A stretch of 64,000 bases of DNA from Armigeres subalbatus (GCF_024139115.2 NC_085141.1:368241925-368305924), one strand, 5' to 3'; positions 1 through 12,990 are shown, counted from the first letter of the stretch. Made by a program: numbers and translations. The notes: generated from the letters alone by a model not told the origin.

Positions 1-587
1 TTTTAAAAGACTGAAACTATTTAAGAAATATTTCACTGTCATGAGGCGAGTTTACTACAATTCCATTTAATTCCACCAAATCTTATTACTTTTACATATA
101 CGTATTTCGACCTCAACTGTAAGGTCGTCTTCAGTATCTCGTACTTGACTCGACTCAAATCTGTTGACTTGTAAGGTCGTCTTCAGTGTCTCGACTTGAG
201 TCGCGTCAAGTACGAGACGACCTTACACATTTAATTTTTTTTTCGCGGGATCTCAGCAAAATGGTCATCTTTTACCGAGATTCGCACAGCTGTGCCCCAG
301 CAAACATGTTTTTTGCCGAGATTTCTGCCAAAAGTGCTGAAAATCAGCAGATAATTTGCCAAAAATAAGCTAACAAACATCATTTTTGCCGGAATATCAT
401 CTTTTTATTTTGTTGGCGTACGGCTGAACGGGTTTTTGCCGAGCTGCAGAAATAAAAACTAAGTGTGTACAGTTAAGGTTGAAATACGTATATGTGAAAG
501 TAATACGATTTGGTGGAATTAAATGGAATTGTAGTAAACTCGTCTCATGACAGTGAAATATTTCTTAAATAGTTTCAGTCTTTTAAA
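1..587. repeat. Palindromic foldback/MITE with about 110-bp inverted arms
   Basis: The first 110 bases and bases 480-587 are near-perfect reverse complements. The arms carry CGAGTTTACTACAATTCC and ATACGTATTTCGACCTCAAC. The centre holds a second short palindrome built from GTCGAGTCAAGTACGAGAC-type sequence. The short open frame at 186-368 lies inside it, starts at GTG and has no coding character. Related copies lie at 12809-12881, 22441-22560 and 23937-24113. The left end may continue beyond the window. Confidence 0.75.
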
Positions 588-1748
588 ATCTCTCATTTTC
601 TTACCTGGCTTTATGGAAATGGGATGGTTTCCCTCTTCTAGTTCTAAGTCGAATACTAGTATTCCCTGTGTCAGTTAATTTATGTAGTAAATGCATTAAT
701 TTATGAAGTAAATGCATCGTAGTTCAACAAGTCAGTTAAATTGTTGAGACGTTCCGAAGTGGGGCATATATGCTTTTTCCGTCTACCGTTCTCGGAAAAG
801 GCGGTTTTCCTCGTGTGATCTAGCCTTTCCCATTTTTTTCCAAATGGAGCTCGTTTTCGTACCACTGCTTGAATAGAACTGGATGATGGTTGTATAACTG
901 ACAACAAATGATGTACATTGTTGTTTAAATGTTGGTTACTAGTCTTACTAACTACCCAGTACCCATAAAAGACAAAATTGTTTCAGCGCGGTATTCTATG
1001 TTACCAACTATTATCATATTTAATAAAAGCAGAATCATCATTTAGAGTGTAGTTACTTGTTTGTCATAGACAATATTCACACTTTGGTATGATTAGGAAA
1101 TTGAAGTGCAATAATTCTGTAATTTGAATACTGTGTTGTAGTTGTATTGTCTATTTTGTCATTGATATTAGAACAATATTACCTCTAACATCCTATGTTA
1201 TTTATTTGTTTTCTATTATTCAAAGAATAGGTTTTAGGTTATAGTTGGTTGAAGTTGCAAATTGCATATTTGATGATAATTTATTTGGATGTAATCAGGA
1301 GGAAATTCACGGTATATATGGTTGCATATTAGTGAAATATCGAACGCAAAAATCATTAAATTTGTAACTGCTATAACTTTCGATTCCCTAGATGAAATAT
1401 TTTGAAATTTTCATAGCAGACGCCTGGTTATTATATCTTTCGAAAGGCGAGTTCAGAATGGATGGACATTTTTTTCGTTAATAACCGTCACAGGCACACC
1501 GTGGTGTCTTCAACAGAGTCGCGTCATTCTTCGATTTCCACGCCACGCGGAGCATGCTACGCCGAAGATTTTCATCGTTCTTCGCAGACATAAACAGACG
1601 AAGACAATGCCTATGCTTGTTTAAATGTGTTATACCTACTTTGTATTATCTCTTGGCAACATCTTTTAATGCTCACTTTTTTTCAAATACTCTACATCAT
1701 ACTCTACATCATTTCAAATACTCTACATCACTGTTAATGCAACAACAA
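588..1748. other. Unassigned AT-rich intergenic stretch
   Basis: I see no convincing gene, RNA or repeat boundary here. The short open frames at 701-907 and 1554-1751 lack family similarity. A short direct repeat of the CTCTACATCAT type occurs at about 1690-1730. Confidence 0.4.
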
Positions 1749-2130
1749 TAGAGTAGAGTGGGGCATGAGTGCGCGTGGGGTAAGAGTACGTTTTCGATTT
1801 TTTGAAGTAATAAAAGAAGATAAACCACTGCATCAGTTTGACAGGTATTCTTAACCCGTATCTCTGGCCTCTGACACAATTTCATCTAAATGATAATTTC
1901 ATTTAATCAAAAGAAAGATTCATAAATTACGCAACGCTTAGCAGGGATAGATGTACGACGATCCATATAGTGTTTAGAGGATTCATACAAAAAGTGTAAG
2001 ATAGGGGGGAGGGGTGATGAAATAGCCAAATTTTACGTTACGTGATTGGTAGACTTTCTTTAAGGAAAATTCCTTTGTTTACGCTACGCAAAACCTGATA
2101 TATTTTTACCTCTGTAGTTTTTTTGTATAT

Positions 2131-2151
2131 AAAAAAATAATGGCTTTTCGT
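2131..2151 (+). repeat. Left copy of a target-site duplication for a nested insertion
   Basis: The sequence ending AATGGCTTTTCGT recurs with about one mismatch at 6314-6334. The two copies bracket the SINE head and the later foldback, as expected for a LINE-machinery insertion into the outer MITE. Confidence 0.6.
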
Positions 2152-2640
2152 CAGGGGGGTCCCGTAGCGTAGTTGGCTACACGTTCGCCTTACAAGCGAA
2201 TGGTCATGGGTTTGATTCCCAGCCCCCCCACCAAACCCTCGTCGGACGCCAGATCCGCAGCCCATATGGTGGCGTTTGGGGTACGCGCCTTACCGTCACG
2301 GCTGCCTGATGACGACTGACAACTTGTTCTTCTCGGAGGCATTCCTCCAACGTTACCCGGATTAATGGCAACCGAACAATGCAACGATCATTGAATACAC
2401 GACATGGACAAACGGACAAAATGGACTCACAGTGAGATGGACTGGCAACGACAACAATAATGGTAACGGAAATCTAAAAATAGATTCTTTGTGGATTCTG
2501 TAGAGCAGAATACCACAGTAGATCTCGGCACAGTAGCGGTTAAGGCTCTATAAACCGTAATCAATCCGATGATGACGATGATTTTATTCGAATCCGCACT
2601 AATACTAATAAAGTTTTGAACTAATTTCAATATTTTGGGG
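2152..2640 (+). mobile_element. tRNA-derived SINE head (tRNA-Val-like), Feilai type possible
   Basis: A tRNA-like domain begins at 2155. It has a D-arm/A-box region (GTAGCGTAGTTGGCTACACG), an anticodon stem TTCGC/GCGAA around loop CTTACAA (anticodon TAC, valine), and a B-box-like GGGTTTGATTCCC. About 400 bases of non-tRNA body follow. A second copy of the first 28 bases lies in reverse orientation at 18752-18779, which supports a dispersed SINE over a functional tRNA gene. The Feilai name is a guess from memory of Aedes SINEs. Confidence 0.6.
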
Positions 2641-3557
2641 CCACTTGCCGACTTACCTCAATCATTGCATATTCATTACATTTTAATATTAATTTTCCAA
2701 TAATCTAAACTAACAATTACTGAGGAATTGCTAAAAAAACGCTGAAAACTGCTTTTTTCCTAGACCGACATTCGCATTTGTATCGAACGCATACTAACTC
2801 CGAACGTTCGGAGCAAACACATACACACGATTCTTCACTTAATCTTTTCCCACTGTTTCCTTGATTTTATCACTCCTAAAACATATTCACTAACTGAGTT
2901 TCACCTTTTTATTCAATCTTGACTACCAAAATTCACTTCACGTCCAAAAGCTGTCGAAAACTGCTTTCCAAAAATCGAGGTGAGAGACAAATTTGACGAC
3001 CGTATTGTAAATGCAATAAAATGCGGAAGACTCAAATTCACTAGCGCAATAAGTGAAATGGTGAGAACAAAATCTACGCGATGCAACTTCATTCAATCCG
3101 AACAATACAACGTATACGCCAGCCACGTCCACGCCAACACGCAAACAAAGGTGTGCATACACAAGAAAATAATCATCTCTTCACCGTTGCCAGATTTATT
3201 TATTGGAAAAAAAAACATTGGTGTTTGTTGGATGGAACAAATAAACCAAAAATAAATATTTAAACATGTTATGTAAGCTTCTGTTTCATTCCAAGTGGTG
3301 CATACAAAATTTTTAACCGGTAAAAACCCATATATTTGATACACCGTGAACATGTGTTATGATATAAAATAAACATTTCGTCAAGTCTGGCAACATTATG
3401 CATCAGCTGGCATATTTTTAACACCCCATTTCCACCCACCCCAGATGTAAACAAAATTTATTTATCGCTGCTGCCCTTTTCCGTACCAATTGCCTCACTA
3501 TTACAAACAAGCGATACAGTCATTAATTTTCAAAACATTGTGATGGAGCCTTGAGCC
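2641..3557. other. Unassigned sequence between the SINE body and the foldback
   Basis: It lies inside the target duplication that brackets the SINE, so it is either SINE-linked sequence or a further insertion. The opposite-strand open frames at 2938-3353 are short and unrecognised. Confidence 0.35.
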
Positions 3558-3561
3558 TTAA

Positions 3562-6277
3562 GAACCGAGAAGCGCGACCCTCTCTTGTATCGATATTCTC
3601 CGATTTGGATGAAATTTTCAGAGTTTGTTCATATATGTATGAGAAGACATTTAGCAAATTTTCAGATTTTTTCATTGAGGGGAAGTGGGGTAAAACGGCC
3701 CTTCAAAAATTATTGTTCAAAAATCGCCAAAACCAAAAAATGCAATAACTTTGGCAATGACTGACCGATTTTGTTTAAATTTTGCACGCTTTTTCTACTC
3801 AATTAGTACTTTATACCAAGTGGTTAATATGGTTATAAAGTTGTTTACTTTAGGAGAAAATTGGCTTTTTCGATAAAAAATGGTCGTTTTTCCAAAGGGA
3901 ATATTTTTCACCAACAGATCTAGGATAAAAAACTAAACCCGTAAGGCAATTGAGGAACTAAAGAGCTTTCATCTCATATATAATGTAGAAGCGCCAACTT
4001 AAGAATTTCTAAGAAAATCGCAATTTTCTGCAACACTGTTTATTCAAAAGAAAGTTCGTACAAATTTTGACCCTACTTAAGTTGATCTTTTCCGATCTGG
4101 GGGAAACTGTCCAAACTTTTTTGTCTAAGTTGAAATTTAAAATCAGAATTTTCTATTAGGGGAGTGTAGGGTAAAATAGTCCTTTAAAAATAAATGTCAA
4201 AAAATACATCATTTTTTTATGTGAGTTCTAGCAGAAAATACATAAGTTTAAAAAAACTGTTTCTTCTTCCTTTCAATTCATCTATATTTTTCGTTTCAAT
4301 AGATACGTATATCCTTCGCTGATCTATATTAGATAGCAAACTATTTGCAGAACAATTTTCAACAGATGTAAAATAGGACCAAAATAAGTGCCTTAAACAT
4401 TAGCACGTCTTTCGCAAACTGAAACAAAAATGAACGGATTCGACGAAAGTGCTTGTTGATATTTTTTTTTGAATCAGCTACAATTACTGTGGGTACCGGT
4501 ACTGATGTTGCTTTAACAACTATACGAAAAAAAAAAACAATTATTCTTAACGGCAAATGAGCAATTTCGTAGCGTTTAAACATAGCTTGTTGGTGAAGCT
4601 GCTTCTCAGATTATATTTTTCTTTTGTACCTACTTGCATCAGGTTACCATAGGCTTGTTTTTGTAGCTTGTAACGATTGTGCGGTATTCATAACTCTCTT
4701 TCATCCTCCATCATTATCAGTTTAAACCAAATTCTGCAAGTTTATTGTCAAACCGTGTACCATTCATACATTTTGAATTACTAACCTTCAAACTGCTAGC
4801 TAATATTACAGAGATACAATCTAAACAAAATTTTTGACTGAATGGATTATACCAGTTCTAATCGGGTGTATATATTTTCAAAGGTTGGACAATTTTATCT
4901 CATAGGTAATGGAATACCCTCGATTCTATGTTTACACAACTGTGTGAAAAACACTCCAAAGTTTAACAAAGTTGCATTCATTTTGCTCAATACGGGAAAA
5001 ACTTTTTTTTCTACAACGAGCTGGTCTTTTACACGGAGAGCGTAACAATGTAATGTGTATACTATTAAATAGGATAGAGTATCAATTGTTTGACGATTTG
5101 AAAACACACCCCTCATGAAAATACTTCAAATTCTAGGATACACGTTTCTACACTCATAGATAAAGTATATAAATTGTCAATTAATTAAAAGATTACCAAG
5201 CAAAACTGTTTTATTCTCGGCTTAATTTACACCACCTGAGAGTGCTTGACTACCTCAACAAGACTGTGTAGTTGATTGTAAAAATGATGCTTTAAATATC
5301 AGCCTTGAAATGTAAAAGATGTAAAAGCAGCATCACTACCGGTACCCACATTAATTGTAGTAGTAAATATCAACAAGCATGTTCGCCGAATTCGTTCATT
5401 TTTGTTTCAGTTTGCGAAAGACGTGCTAATGTTTAAGGCACTTATTTTGGTTCTATTTTACTTCTGTTGAAAATTGTTCTGCAAATAGTTTGCTATCTAA
5501 TATAGATCAGCGAAGGATATACGTATCAATTGAAACGAAAAATATAGATGAATTGAAAGGAAGAAGAAACAGTTTTTTTAAACTTATGTATTTTCGACTA
5601 GAACTCACATAAAAAATGATGTATTTTTTTACATTTATTTTTAAAGGACTATTTTACCCTACACTCCCCTAATAGAAAATTCTTATTTTTAATTTCAACT
5701 TATACAAAAAAGTTTGGACAATTTTCACCAGATCGTAAAACATCAACATAAGTAGGGTCGAAATTTGTGCGAACTTTCTTAAGAATAAACAGTGTTGCAG
5801 AAAATTGCGATTTTCTTAGAAATTCTTGAGTTGGCGCTTCTGAATTATATATGAGATGAAAGCTCTTTAGTTCCTTAATTGCCTTACGGGTTTAGTTTTT
5901 TATCCTAGATCTGTTGGTGAAAAATATTCCCTTTGGAAAAACGACTATTTTTCATCGAAAAAGTCATTTTTCTTCTAAAGTAAACAACTTTATAACCCTA
6001 TTAACCACTTGGTATAAAGTACTAATTGAGTAGAAAAAGCGTGCAAAATTTAAACAAAATCGGTCAGTCATTGCCAAAGTTATTGCATTTTTTAAGTTTG
6101 GCGATTTTTGAACAATAATTTTGAAGGGCCGTTTTACCCCACTTCCCTCAATGAAAAATCTGAAAATTTGCAAAATGCCTTCTCACATATATGAACAAAC
6201 CCTGAAAATTTCATCCAAATCGGAGAACATCGTTGCAACCTCCCTTGAAAGGGGTCGCGCTTCTCGCGAACTGGCTC
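3562..6277. mobile_element. 2.7-kb TTAA-flanked foldback element
   Basis: Two arms of about 960 bases (3562-4525 and 5325-6277) are reverse complements over nearly their whole length. TTAA flanks both ends (3558-3561, 6278-6281), the target used by piggyBac-type transposases. Each arm carries GTGGGGTAAAACGGCCC and TAGGGTAAAATAGTCC motifs. The 800-bp centre has no transposase. The arms would pair into a very long hairpin if transcribed. Confidence 0.7.
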
Positions 6278-6313
6278 TTAAGTAACACAGAGTGCCTAAC
6301 AAATAAATAAAGG

Positions 6314-6334
6314 AATAAAAAAATGGCTTTTCGT
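6314..6334 (+). repeat. Right copy of the target-site duplication
   Basis: It matches 2131-2151 and follows an A-rich tail containing AATAAATAAAGG, as expected at the 3' end of a retroposed element. Confidence 0.55.
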
Positions 6335-6789
6335 ATTAAAGTGCACATTTCTAGGACCCCCTCACCCTTTAAGAGTTACGTAATATTCAAACATTCCCTA
6401 ATAAATGTTCATTAAACATCAATTAAATGTTATTAACACTTATTTGTGTTAATATATACTTAAAGCACATGATTGGATAAACGCGTACTCTTACCCCACC
6501 CGATGCGCACTCTTACCCCACCGGTGGTTTTTTTTTTGGATTTTATTAGAGTGATTTTTAAGTTTGACAAAGTTCATCACTTATACCCCACCGGTGGGGT
6601 AAGAGTGCATTTTCACTTGTCTTGCAGTAATGGTTCTACTAAAACGAGATTCGTTTATTTTTTTCGCTGGGTAACATATATGAGAAGTATATGAATCATC
6701 GACATTGATTTTATATGCAGAAGCAAGCTTTATAAGGACCTCATGATCGATTGAAAACTTAGTGCGTACTCTTGCTCCACTCTACTCTA

Positions 6790-7502
6790 AAGATAAAGAT
6801 AAAGATATTTTTCACTTTCTTTTCTCCATTCCGTGATTCCGTGCGATGAATTAGGGTAAAAGTTCCGATAGTCGTGGGTGTTCCGGATTTTGCCCACCGT
6901 ACCGGTCAATCAGTTGACCTGTCATAATACGACAGAGACTAAAATAACATTGGAATTCCTTTTAAATGGTAAAGTATCTTTAAAAAATAGCTTATGTTTT
7001 CTTCTCCCTTGTGCCAATAGTTGCGGTAGTGTTCCAATAGTTTCGATTCCTGTATAAAACCTATGGGATTCGCAACTATAGGAATACGATTAACAAAATA
7101 CCGCAACTATTGAAACACTGCACTAATTATTGGAGGAATAATTTCAGGATACAATAACGGATTTTCATGCAGTTTGACACGCTCCGCATAAACGTTCAAG
7201 GTAAGGAAAATGAAGTACATATTAAGTGCAATCGAGAAATTAGTGCAGGAACTTGCTTACTTCAACCATTATTGGGGTTTTTGCCCTATTACAAGTATAA
7301 TTTTCAAATGGCAAATTGTAAAAGGTTTTGTTCAACAGAACTGGGATTCTGTCCCAGTATTCATCAATTTCATGGGTTGCTTTGTTGCTGATTCTGCCAC
7401 CTCGGAAGCCGCTTACACGACGAGCATTGTGAGAAAAAATGTCTATTTAAAACCACAAACATGCACGTTTCGGTTCGAGTAAAGATTCTGATTGCGAAGA
7501 GA
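6790..7502. other. Unassigned stretch with short CAATAGTT/CGCAACTAT repeats
   Basis: A (AGATAA)n run lies at 6789-6807. Copies of AATAGTTGCGG and its reverse complement occur at 7017-7120 and suggest a decayed small palindromic element. The open frames at 7167-7482 are unrecognised. Confidence 0.35.
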
Positions 7503-7504
7503 TA

Positions 7505-8403
7505 GGGTAAATGATGTATCTTGGACAAGCGCAGGACATTCATTAGAAAATATATCGAGATTGAATAGTATAAAACAATTGAAAACCACTAGGTTCATCC
7601 AAATACATAACCTATGATTAGTCTTGCGTCTCCATTGCCCAATTTTTGAGTAAATTACGTTTACTAGGTGTAAACTGTGATATACTGCGAACTGAAATAT
7701 TTTCGTTTTGGACATCAAATATATAATTTCGACATGGAAAATGCATATATTTTGGACAGAGTCATTTTCTCCTAATTTAAAAATGGCCACCTACAGATCT
7801 CAATGATATGACTTACCAACACGTATCCACATTCATTTAAATGCATTTATTTGCTTAACTGACATAGATTAAACCTGAAATTAACATTGTTTCGCAATCT
7901 TATCGATATCATTGAAAACAGCCTGAAAGTTGGCAATTAATGGTTCATCCATGTACTGTACATGGGGTGACCAATAAATGTCTGATGCATAAAAACATAA
8001 CTTCATTTTGGTCACTCCTTTTTCATCCGTCTCAAGTTCATGTTCAGCGATTGGAATATGTTAGTATCTCAATTACAATCAAACTTTGGCCGCAGAACCT
8101 CAAGATTGCCGTTTGAACCAATTTAAACGTGTTTCAGGTGCATGTTACGAAGAGTCCTATAATGCATGTTCTCCTGCATACTGGCGTCCAGCAGGCACTT
8201 TGGTAGAAAGCTTTACATTTTAGATAATTTTAAAGATAAATAATAGTTGATTTGTGAATTCTCATCAGGTGCCACTAGAGTTGAGATAAAAGTATGCAAT
8301 GATCATATTTTCGATAAAAATTTTCCTACACATTATCTAAAATTGATCGAAGAAGCTCAGCCTTGTCCAAAATATGTACATGTCCAAAATATATCATTTA
8401 CCC
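7505..8403 (+). mobile_element. 899-bp TA-flanked MITE, copy 1
   Basis: The termini are GGGTAAATGATGTATCTTGG and the reverse complement of GGGTAAATGATATATTTTGG, flanked by TA (7503-7504, 8404-8405). A copy of exactly the same length and nearly the same sequence lies in reverse orientation at 28671-29569. The open frames inside (for example 7443-7790) have no recognisable transposase motif. TSD and terminus are consistent with a non-autonomous Tc1/mariner-type element. Confidence 0.85.
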
Positions 8404-8455
8404 TACCGCCGTGAACATTGCAATCATTTTGATCTGATAGTTATACACTGATTAA

Positions 8456-9757
8456 CCTTCTGTCTGTGCTCAAAAAAACTTACGTTGTCTGTGCTCTGGG
8501 GTCAAATTGACCCCAAATTGAAATTGCTATAACTTGTTTAATGTTTGGCCAATTTTGGATTTTTTGGGCTGTTTCGAAAGATAATTTAATCATCTTTCAG
8601 GTCGTTACAAAAGATTGACTATAGGTGGGCGGGTACATCGCGGGGAGGGGTTTTAGTAAACAAGGGTACAAAAACAGTGATTTTCATGATTATTTTACTT
8701 ATATCCGAAAATCCTACCCATTTTGAACTGCAACTTTTTTAAAAAAGGCTATGCAGGAAGGCATGTGCTTTGGCATGAGGCGTTGATAAGTTTAGAACTC
8801 GGCCGCCAGGTGGTGGTATATTTGAATTCATTATTTTAGACTACTCAAGATATTCCGATATATAGAATTCTCCTCAGTGTAAATATTCTTATCGCACAAA
8901 TTAAAAAATGAGAAGAAGTGCTCATTATATTGAGCACCGCTTTGTAGTGCTAGACATCCTGAACAATGTTGCTGAATACAACTTTGGTGTAGGTATGAGG
9001 GATCTCAAGCTAAAGCAATATTTCATATATGCAAGAATATTGCAAGTACACTAGCGCCGCCTATTTGTAAATTTCCTTATTATTTATTCCGTCAAATGGC
9101 AGTCTATTGCCACCAGACAAAATTTGTTACAGACGTCATCTTTACAAATTTCAAAATTGTGCGATAAGAATATTTACAATGAGGAAAATTCCATATATCG
9201 GAGTTACTTGAGTAGTGTAAAATAATGAATTCAAATATACCGCCACCTAGCGACCAAGCGCTAAACTAATCAATGCCTCATGTCAAAGCAGACGCCTTCC
9301 TGCATAACCTTTTGAAAAGGTGCAGTTCAAAATGGGTAGGATTTTCAAATATAATAAAATAAGCATGAAAAATCACTGTTTTGTACCCTTTTTACGAAAA
9401 CCCTCCCCGCGATGTACCTGCCCACCTATAGTCAATCTTTGGTAACGACCTGAAAGATGATTAAATTATCTTTCAAAACAGCCCCAAAAATCCAAAATTG
9501 GCCAATCATTAAAATAGTTATAGCAATTTCAATTTGGGGTCAATTTGACCCCAGAGCACAGACAACGTAAGTTTTTTGAAAAAAGGACACTGTAGCGCAT
9601 ATTTTCAAGATTTTTCAAGCGAATTTGCACATAGGAGACAGATCTCGGCGAGTTTTACCAAACTACCAAAAATTAGGAGAATCGGTTGAAAACTAAAAAA
9701 ATGGCAGCCACTCAAAGTGGCCTGGGGTCATATTGACCCCAGAGCACAGACAAAAGG
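8456..9757. mobile_element. 1.3-kb TTAA-flanked foldback with CCTTYTGTCTGTGCTC termini
   Basis: TTAA flanks both ends (8452-8455, 9758-9761). The outer inverted repeat reads CCTTCTGTCTGTGCTC. Long internal arms (about 8490-8900 against 9150-9575) pair. The motif GGGGTCAATTTGACCCCAGA, itself palindromic, occurs three times near the ends. The centre (8925-9025) recurs in reverse orientation at 23712-23845. It fits a piggyBac-type MITE. Confidence 0.75.
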
Positions 9758-9761
9758 TTAA

Positions 9762-12588
9762 GCATTTGCTCTCACAAATTGTTAGATAACAAATTATTAA
9801 AGTCCAAGTCTGCTTATCGCAGAGCAAACTTCACGCAAATTAGAATTTCTTATCACTTATGTTAGCTTTAATAGTTTGACTACATTAGATTATATCACAA
9901 TCTGCTATATCTGTTACATATGCAAATATACTTTGCCGTCCTCATTTTTTATTTTCAAGGTAAACAGGAACTAGCGGCAATGCATTTGTTGATGTCGCAA
10001 CCTACAACCACTAATCAAGCCACACTTATCGTTCGAATGGTTTAATAGCCATGCCGGCATGGGTGGCAACTAATAATTACTTTGAGCGATGTTTTATCAC
10101 ATTGCTCTATATAGTAAAATAAACAACACCACCAGCAGTTGTTGTTTACGCCATTCAATCTACTAGTGCTCGAGATGTTTCCTTCGTCAACCGATGCCGG
10201 ACCTGTAGTTAAACACTTTTATTGCATAACATCCGATTCGATTAGCAGTGGTCAACCTGATATTTAAATGGCAGGCAAGATCCAGATTTCCACCAATATG
10301 AATGATGGGATTGTACATGTCGATATGCTGATTTATAAATAACTATGCATGGCGAGCGACATTGTTCTGTAAAAACAGTTGTGAAGATATGGAAACTGAG
10401 CTTCAAAAATCAAAACTGAATTCAGCGTAATTAGCGTAAATTTCAATGGATTTTTCTATCTGTGAAGGCTATCGATAGTGTCTGATGCGGTAAATGAAGC
10501 GTAGCCAAAACGTAGTCTATTCAATTTCACTTTCCGCAACTTGCACCGTCATTTGCAACGCTTTATGTGAATACTAATCAATCCACTATCATAACCACAA
10601 CTAAATATCGTACATGAAGAACGTCGCGTCGCGCCTCTATGGAAAAAGAAGCGGAGAATATCAAACAGCATGATCGATTCATACAAAACAATATTGAGGG
10701 TTTATGCAAACAAGTGTGGCGAATGGATTAGGGGGTTCAAAGTTGTCCATTTTTAGGGACGTATTGATTGGATCTTCCCTTCGGTAAATAGGCACCTAGT
10801 GCTGACCGTATTGACATTTTTTTTGCGAAACAGGGATTGATCCAAAGGAGAAAGAAAAAATCTCACTTATCATCTCTGTACACTCAATTCTGTTTTACAA
10901 GGATCCCATACAAAATTTTTGCAAAGTTGCTCCATTTTGATTCGTCGAGAAATCATAAAACTTTTTTTACACTGATTTTCAAATTTTGAACTGAAAACTT
11001 TTTTTACACGGAACGCATCCCCCGTGTAAAAAAAGAATCGGGTGTATATAAACTTTCGTTAGGTAGCATACCGTGAGAGACGTTTTTCGTAAGCTGTTAC
11101 GATAATGAAACTGATTTGGAAGGCTTTACACCGTGAAAGATTCATTTTAAAAAGCGCCAATTACGGGACCACCAGTTTTGAAAATGCTTTACAACTTATT
11201 TGATCTCAACCAAAGTACTTTCTACTTTTTCGAAAAAAGTTTGGCACGCTTTAAACTAAAAAACTGTAACTAAATGTATGTTCTCAAATTTACAATCACA
11301 AAAATTTATTCCAATTTATTTGACTTCATTTAAAATTTCGATGTTTGAAATTTTTTATTCTTTTCAATCAGTTTTTTGTTCAATGAATACATTATCTAAG
11401 GAAAAATAGTAAATTTGAATCCTAAACTTCAACTTTAACTATATTAGAATATGTTTTCTTTTAACTGACACAATCGATGTAGCACTTCGATGTCTTTAAA
11501 ATTTCTTGGTTTTATTACATTTTTATTAGTTCGGAATATTTATAATGAAAATATTCAAATCTAAATTCTGAAAATTTTGATTCTTATGCAAATAACATCC
11601 AAAAACATTTCAGCTTTACTGAATAATCCACTCAAAAAATTTATTTATTTTACATAAGCTACTACCGTTTGCATTGGGACGACACGAAAATATTAGGATA
11701 TGAACGAAAACCAGCAATTTATTTTTCAGCTGCAATCGAAGTGAGCGAAAAATTGTTATCACTGTTTTTCCTTCCCGAAAAGCGATTTCTCCCCGAAGCT
11801 TTTCATAAGGGATCATCCAGCCAACACAAAGTCGCATATACTAACGAATAAGTGTACAAGGTGGAGGTTATATAGGCGCATTCCTCCATTTGACTGCATG
11901 CAAAGTGCACGAATATGGTCTCCACTTTGTACACTTATTCGCTATGATATACGATCTTGTGTTTGCTAGCCATCCTGTGCATTACGAACCCAGGACTCAT
12001 TTGTTTAACAGAAAACACTACTGCCCTCTATTATCAGAATCGCAGGAAGCACAGTCGACCATGATTGATTCCCATTTGACGTTTGCTCCTAACGCATCCT
12101 TCTGTATGAATCATGATGAACATCGTCATCAGAGCAGAAAACGTTCAGCGGCATGTACACTAATCCAATGATTGAAAACTAGCGCCTCACTTGGCTCAAT
12201 CGCGTAGCACAGATGCATTCCAAATCAACCATTGAACTCGTCAACGATGTTGAGTAGTTCTAGGCTGAGACGAGACCTGCAAAGAGGAAAAATGTAACTG
12301 CAACCACCAAGCGTTGTCACGAATTGTCAGATGCAACCAGCAGCATTTTGTGAGAAAGTATTGGTATCCCTCAAAAATTATTCCTAATGTTTTTTTTACA
12401 AGTACTTTTTCACTTTGAAAACTATTCTAGAATTGCCGGACAGGTTAATATTGAACAATTAATAAATACAGGTTTTATTTGCGATAGGAAAATCTTTATA
12501 AAAATAAGTTTACAAATTCGTAAATTGCAAACACTTTTATTGTGCTCAAAAGATTCTACCCAGGATTTAGGTGAAACACTCAAGGAAA
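9762..12588. other. Unassigned 2.8-kb stretch without a supportable gene
   Basis: Short palindromes occur at about 10978-11030 (arms ACTTTTTTTACACGG) and 11846-11941 (arms CGAATAAGTGTACAAGGTGG-like around a 50-base loop). The open frame at 11890-12171 (93 codons) has no recognisable domain. No splice-linked exon set was found by eye. Confidence 0.35.
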
Positions 12589-12593
12589 CAGTT

Positions 12594-12720
12594 GGGGGCC
12601 ATCCAGAAACCACGTGGTCATATTTTTGAAGATTTTCAACCCCCCCTCCCCCCATGTGGCTTATCGTGGTCATTTGGCAGACCCCCCATCTCCCCCCCCC
12701 ATGACCACGTGGTTTTTCCA
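12594..12720. mobile_element. Short ACCACGTGGT-ended MITE, copy 1
   Basis: AACCACGTGG palindromes lie at both ends, with C-runs and ATGTGGCTTATCGTGGTCAT in the middle. The same middle block and ends recur at 18266-18375, which identifies a dispersed element. Confidence 0.6.
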
Positions 12721-12808
12721 AGTACAAAAATTAGAAAAAAAAAAACCTTATGTAACTAAAACATATGCAGAAAAATATATTAAGCTCTTTTAGTGGAATG
12801 TATTCAAC

Positions 12809-12881
12809 CGTCTAAGACGAATTAAGTACTGTCCATTTAACTGGTGGAATTAAATGGACAGTACTTAATTCGTCTTAGACG
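12809..12881. repeat. 30-bp perfect inverted repeat around a 13-base loop
   Basis: Bases 12809-12838 and 12852-12881 are perfect reverse complements. The preceding TTTTAGTGGAATGT also precedes the element at 23937, so this is probably a short variant of that palindromic family. Confidence 0.65.
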
Positions 12882-12990
12882 ATTTAAAACATATGGTTAA
12901 ACCGATCAATTTTGAAGATGGACAATTTCAACTGATTTAGCAGAGGTGAGCCAGCCTAGGCCTGCAAGCCTCTTTAATAAAGAAATAAAA

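Larger units (their letters stand above)
1749..6789. mobile_element. TA-flanked MITE with GAGTAGAGTGGGGCA termini, expanded by nested insertions
   Basis: The left end at 1751 reads GAGTAGAGTGGGGCATGAG and the right end at 6787 is its near-perfect reverse complement. Both ends are flanked by TA, as in Tc1/mariner-type insertions. Subterminal copies of a 'gtggggtaagagt' motif occur at 1778-1790 and several times at 6488-6610. Without the nested SINE and foldback the element would be roughly 0.85 kb. No transposase remains. Confidence 0.6.

Noticed and set aside
2155..2232. Functional tRNA-Val gene
   Set aside because: The cloverleaf is imperfect in the T-stem and acceptor, a long SINE body follows, and a truncated second copy exists at 18752-18779.
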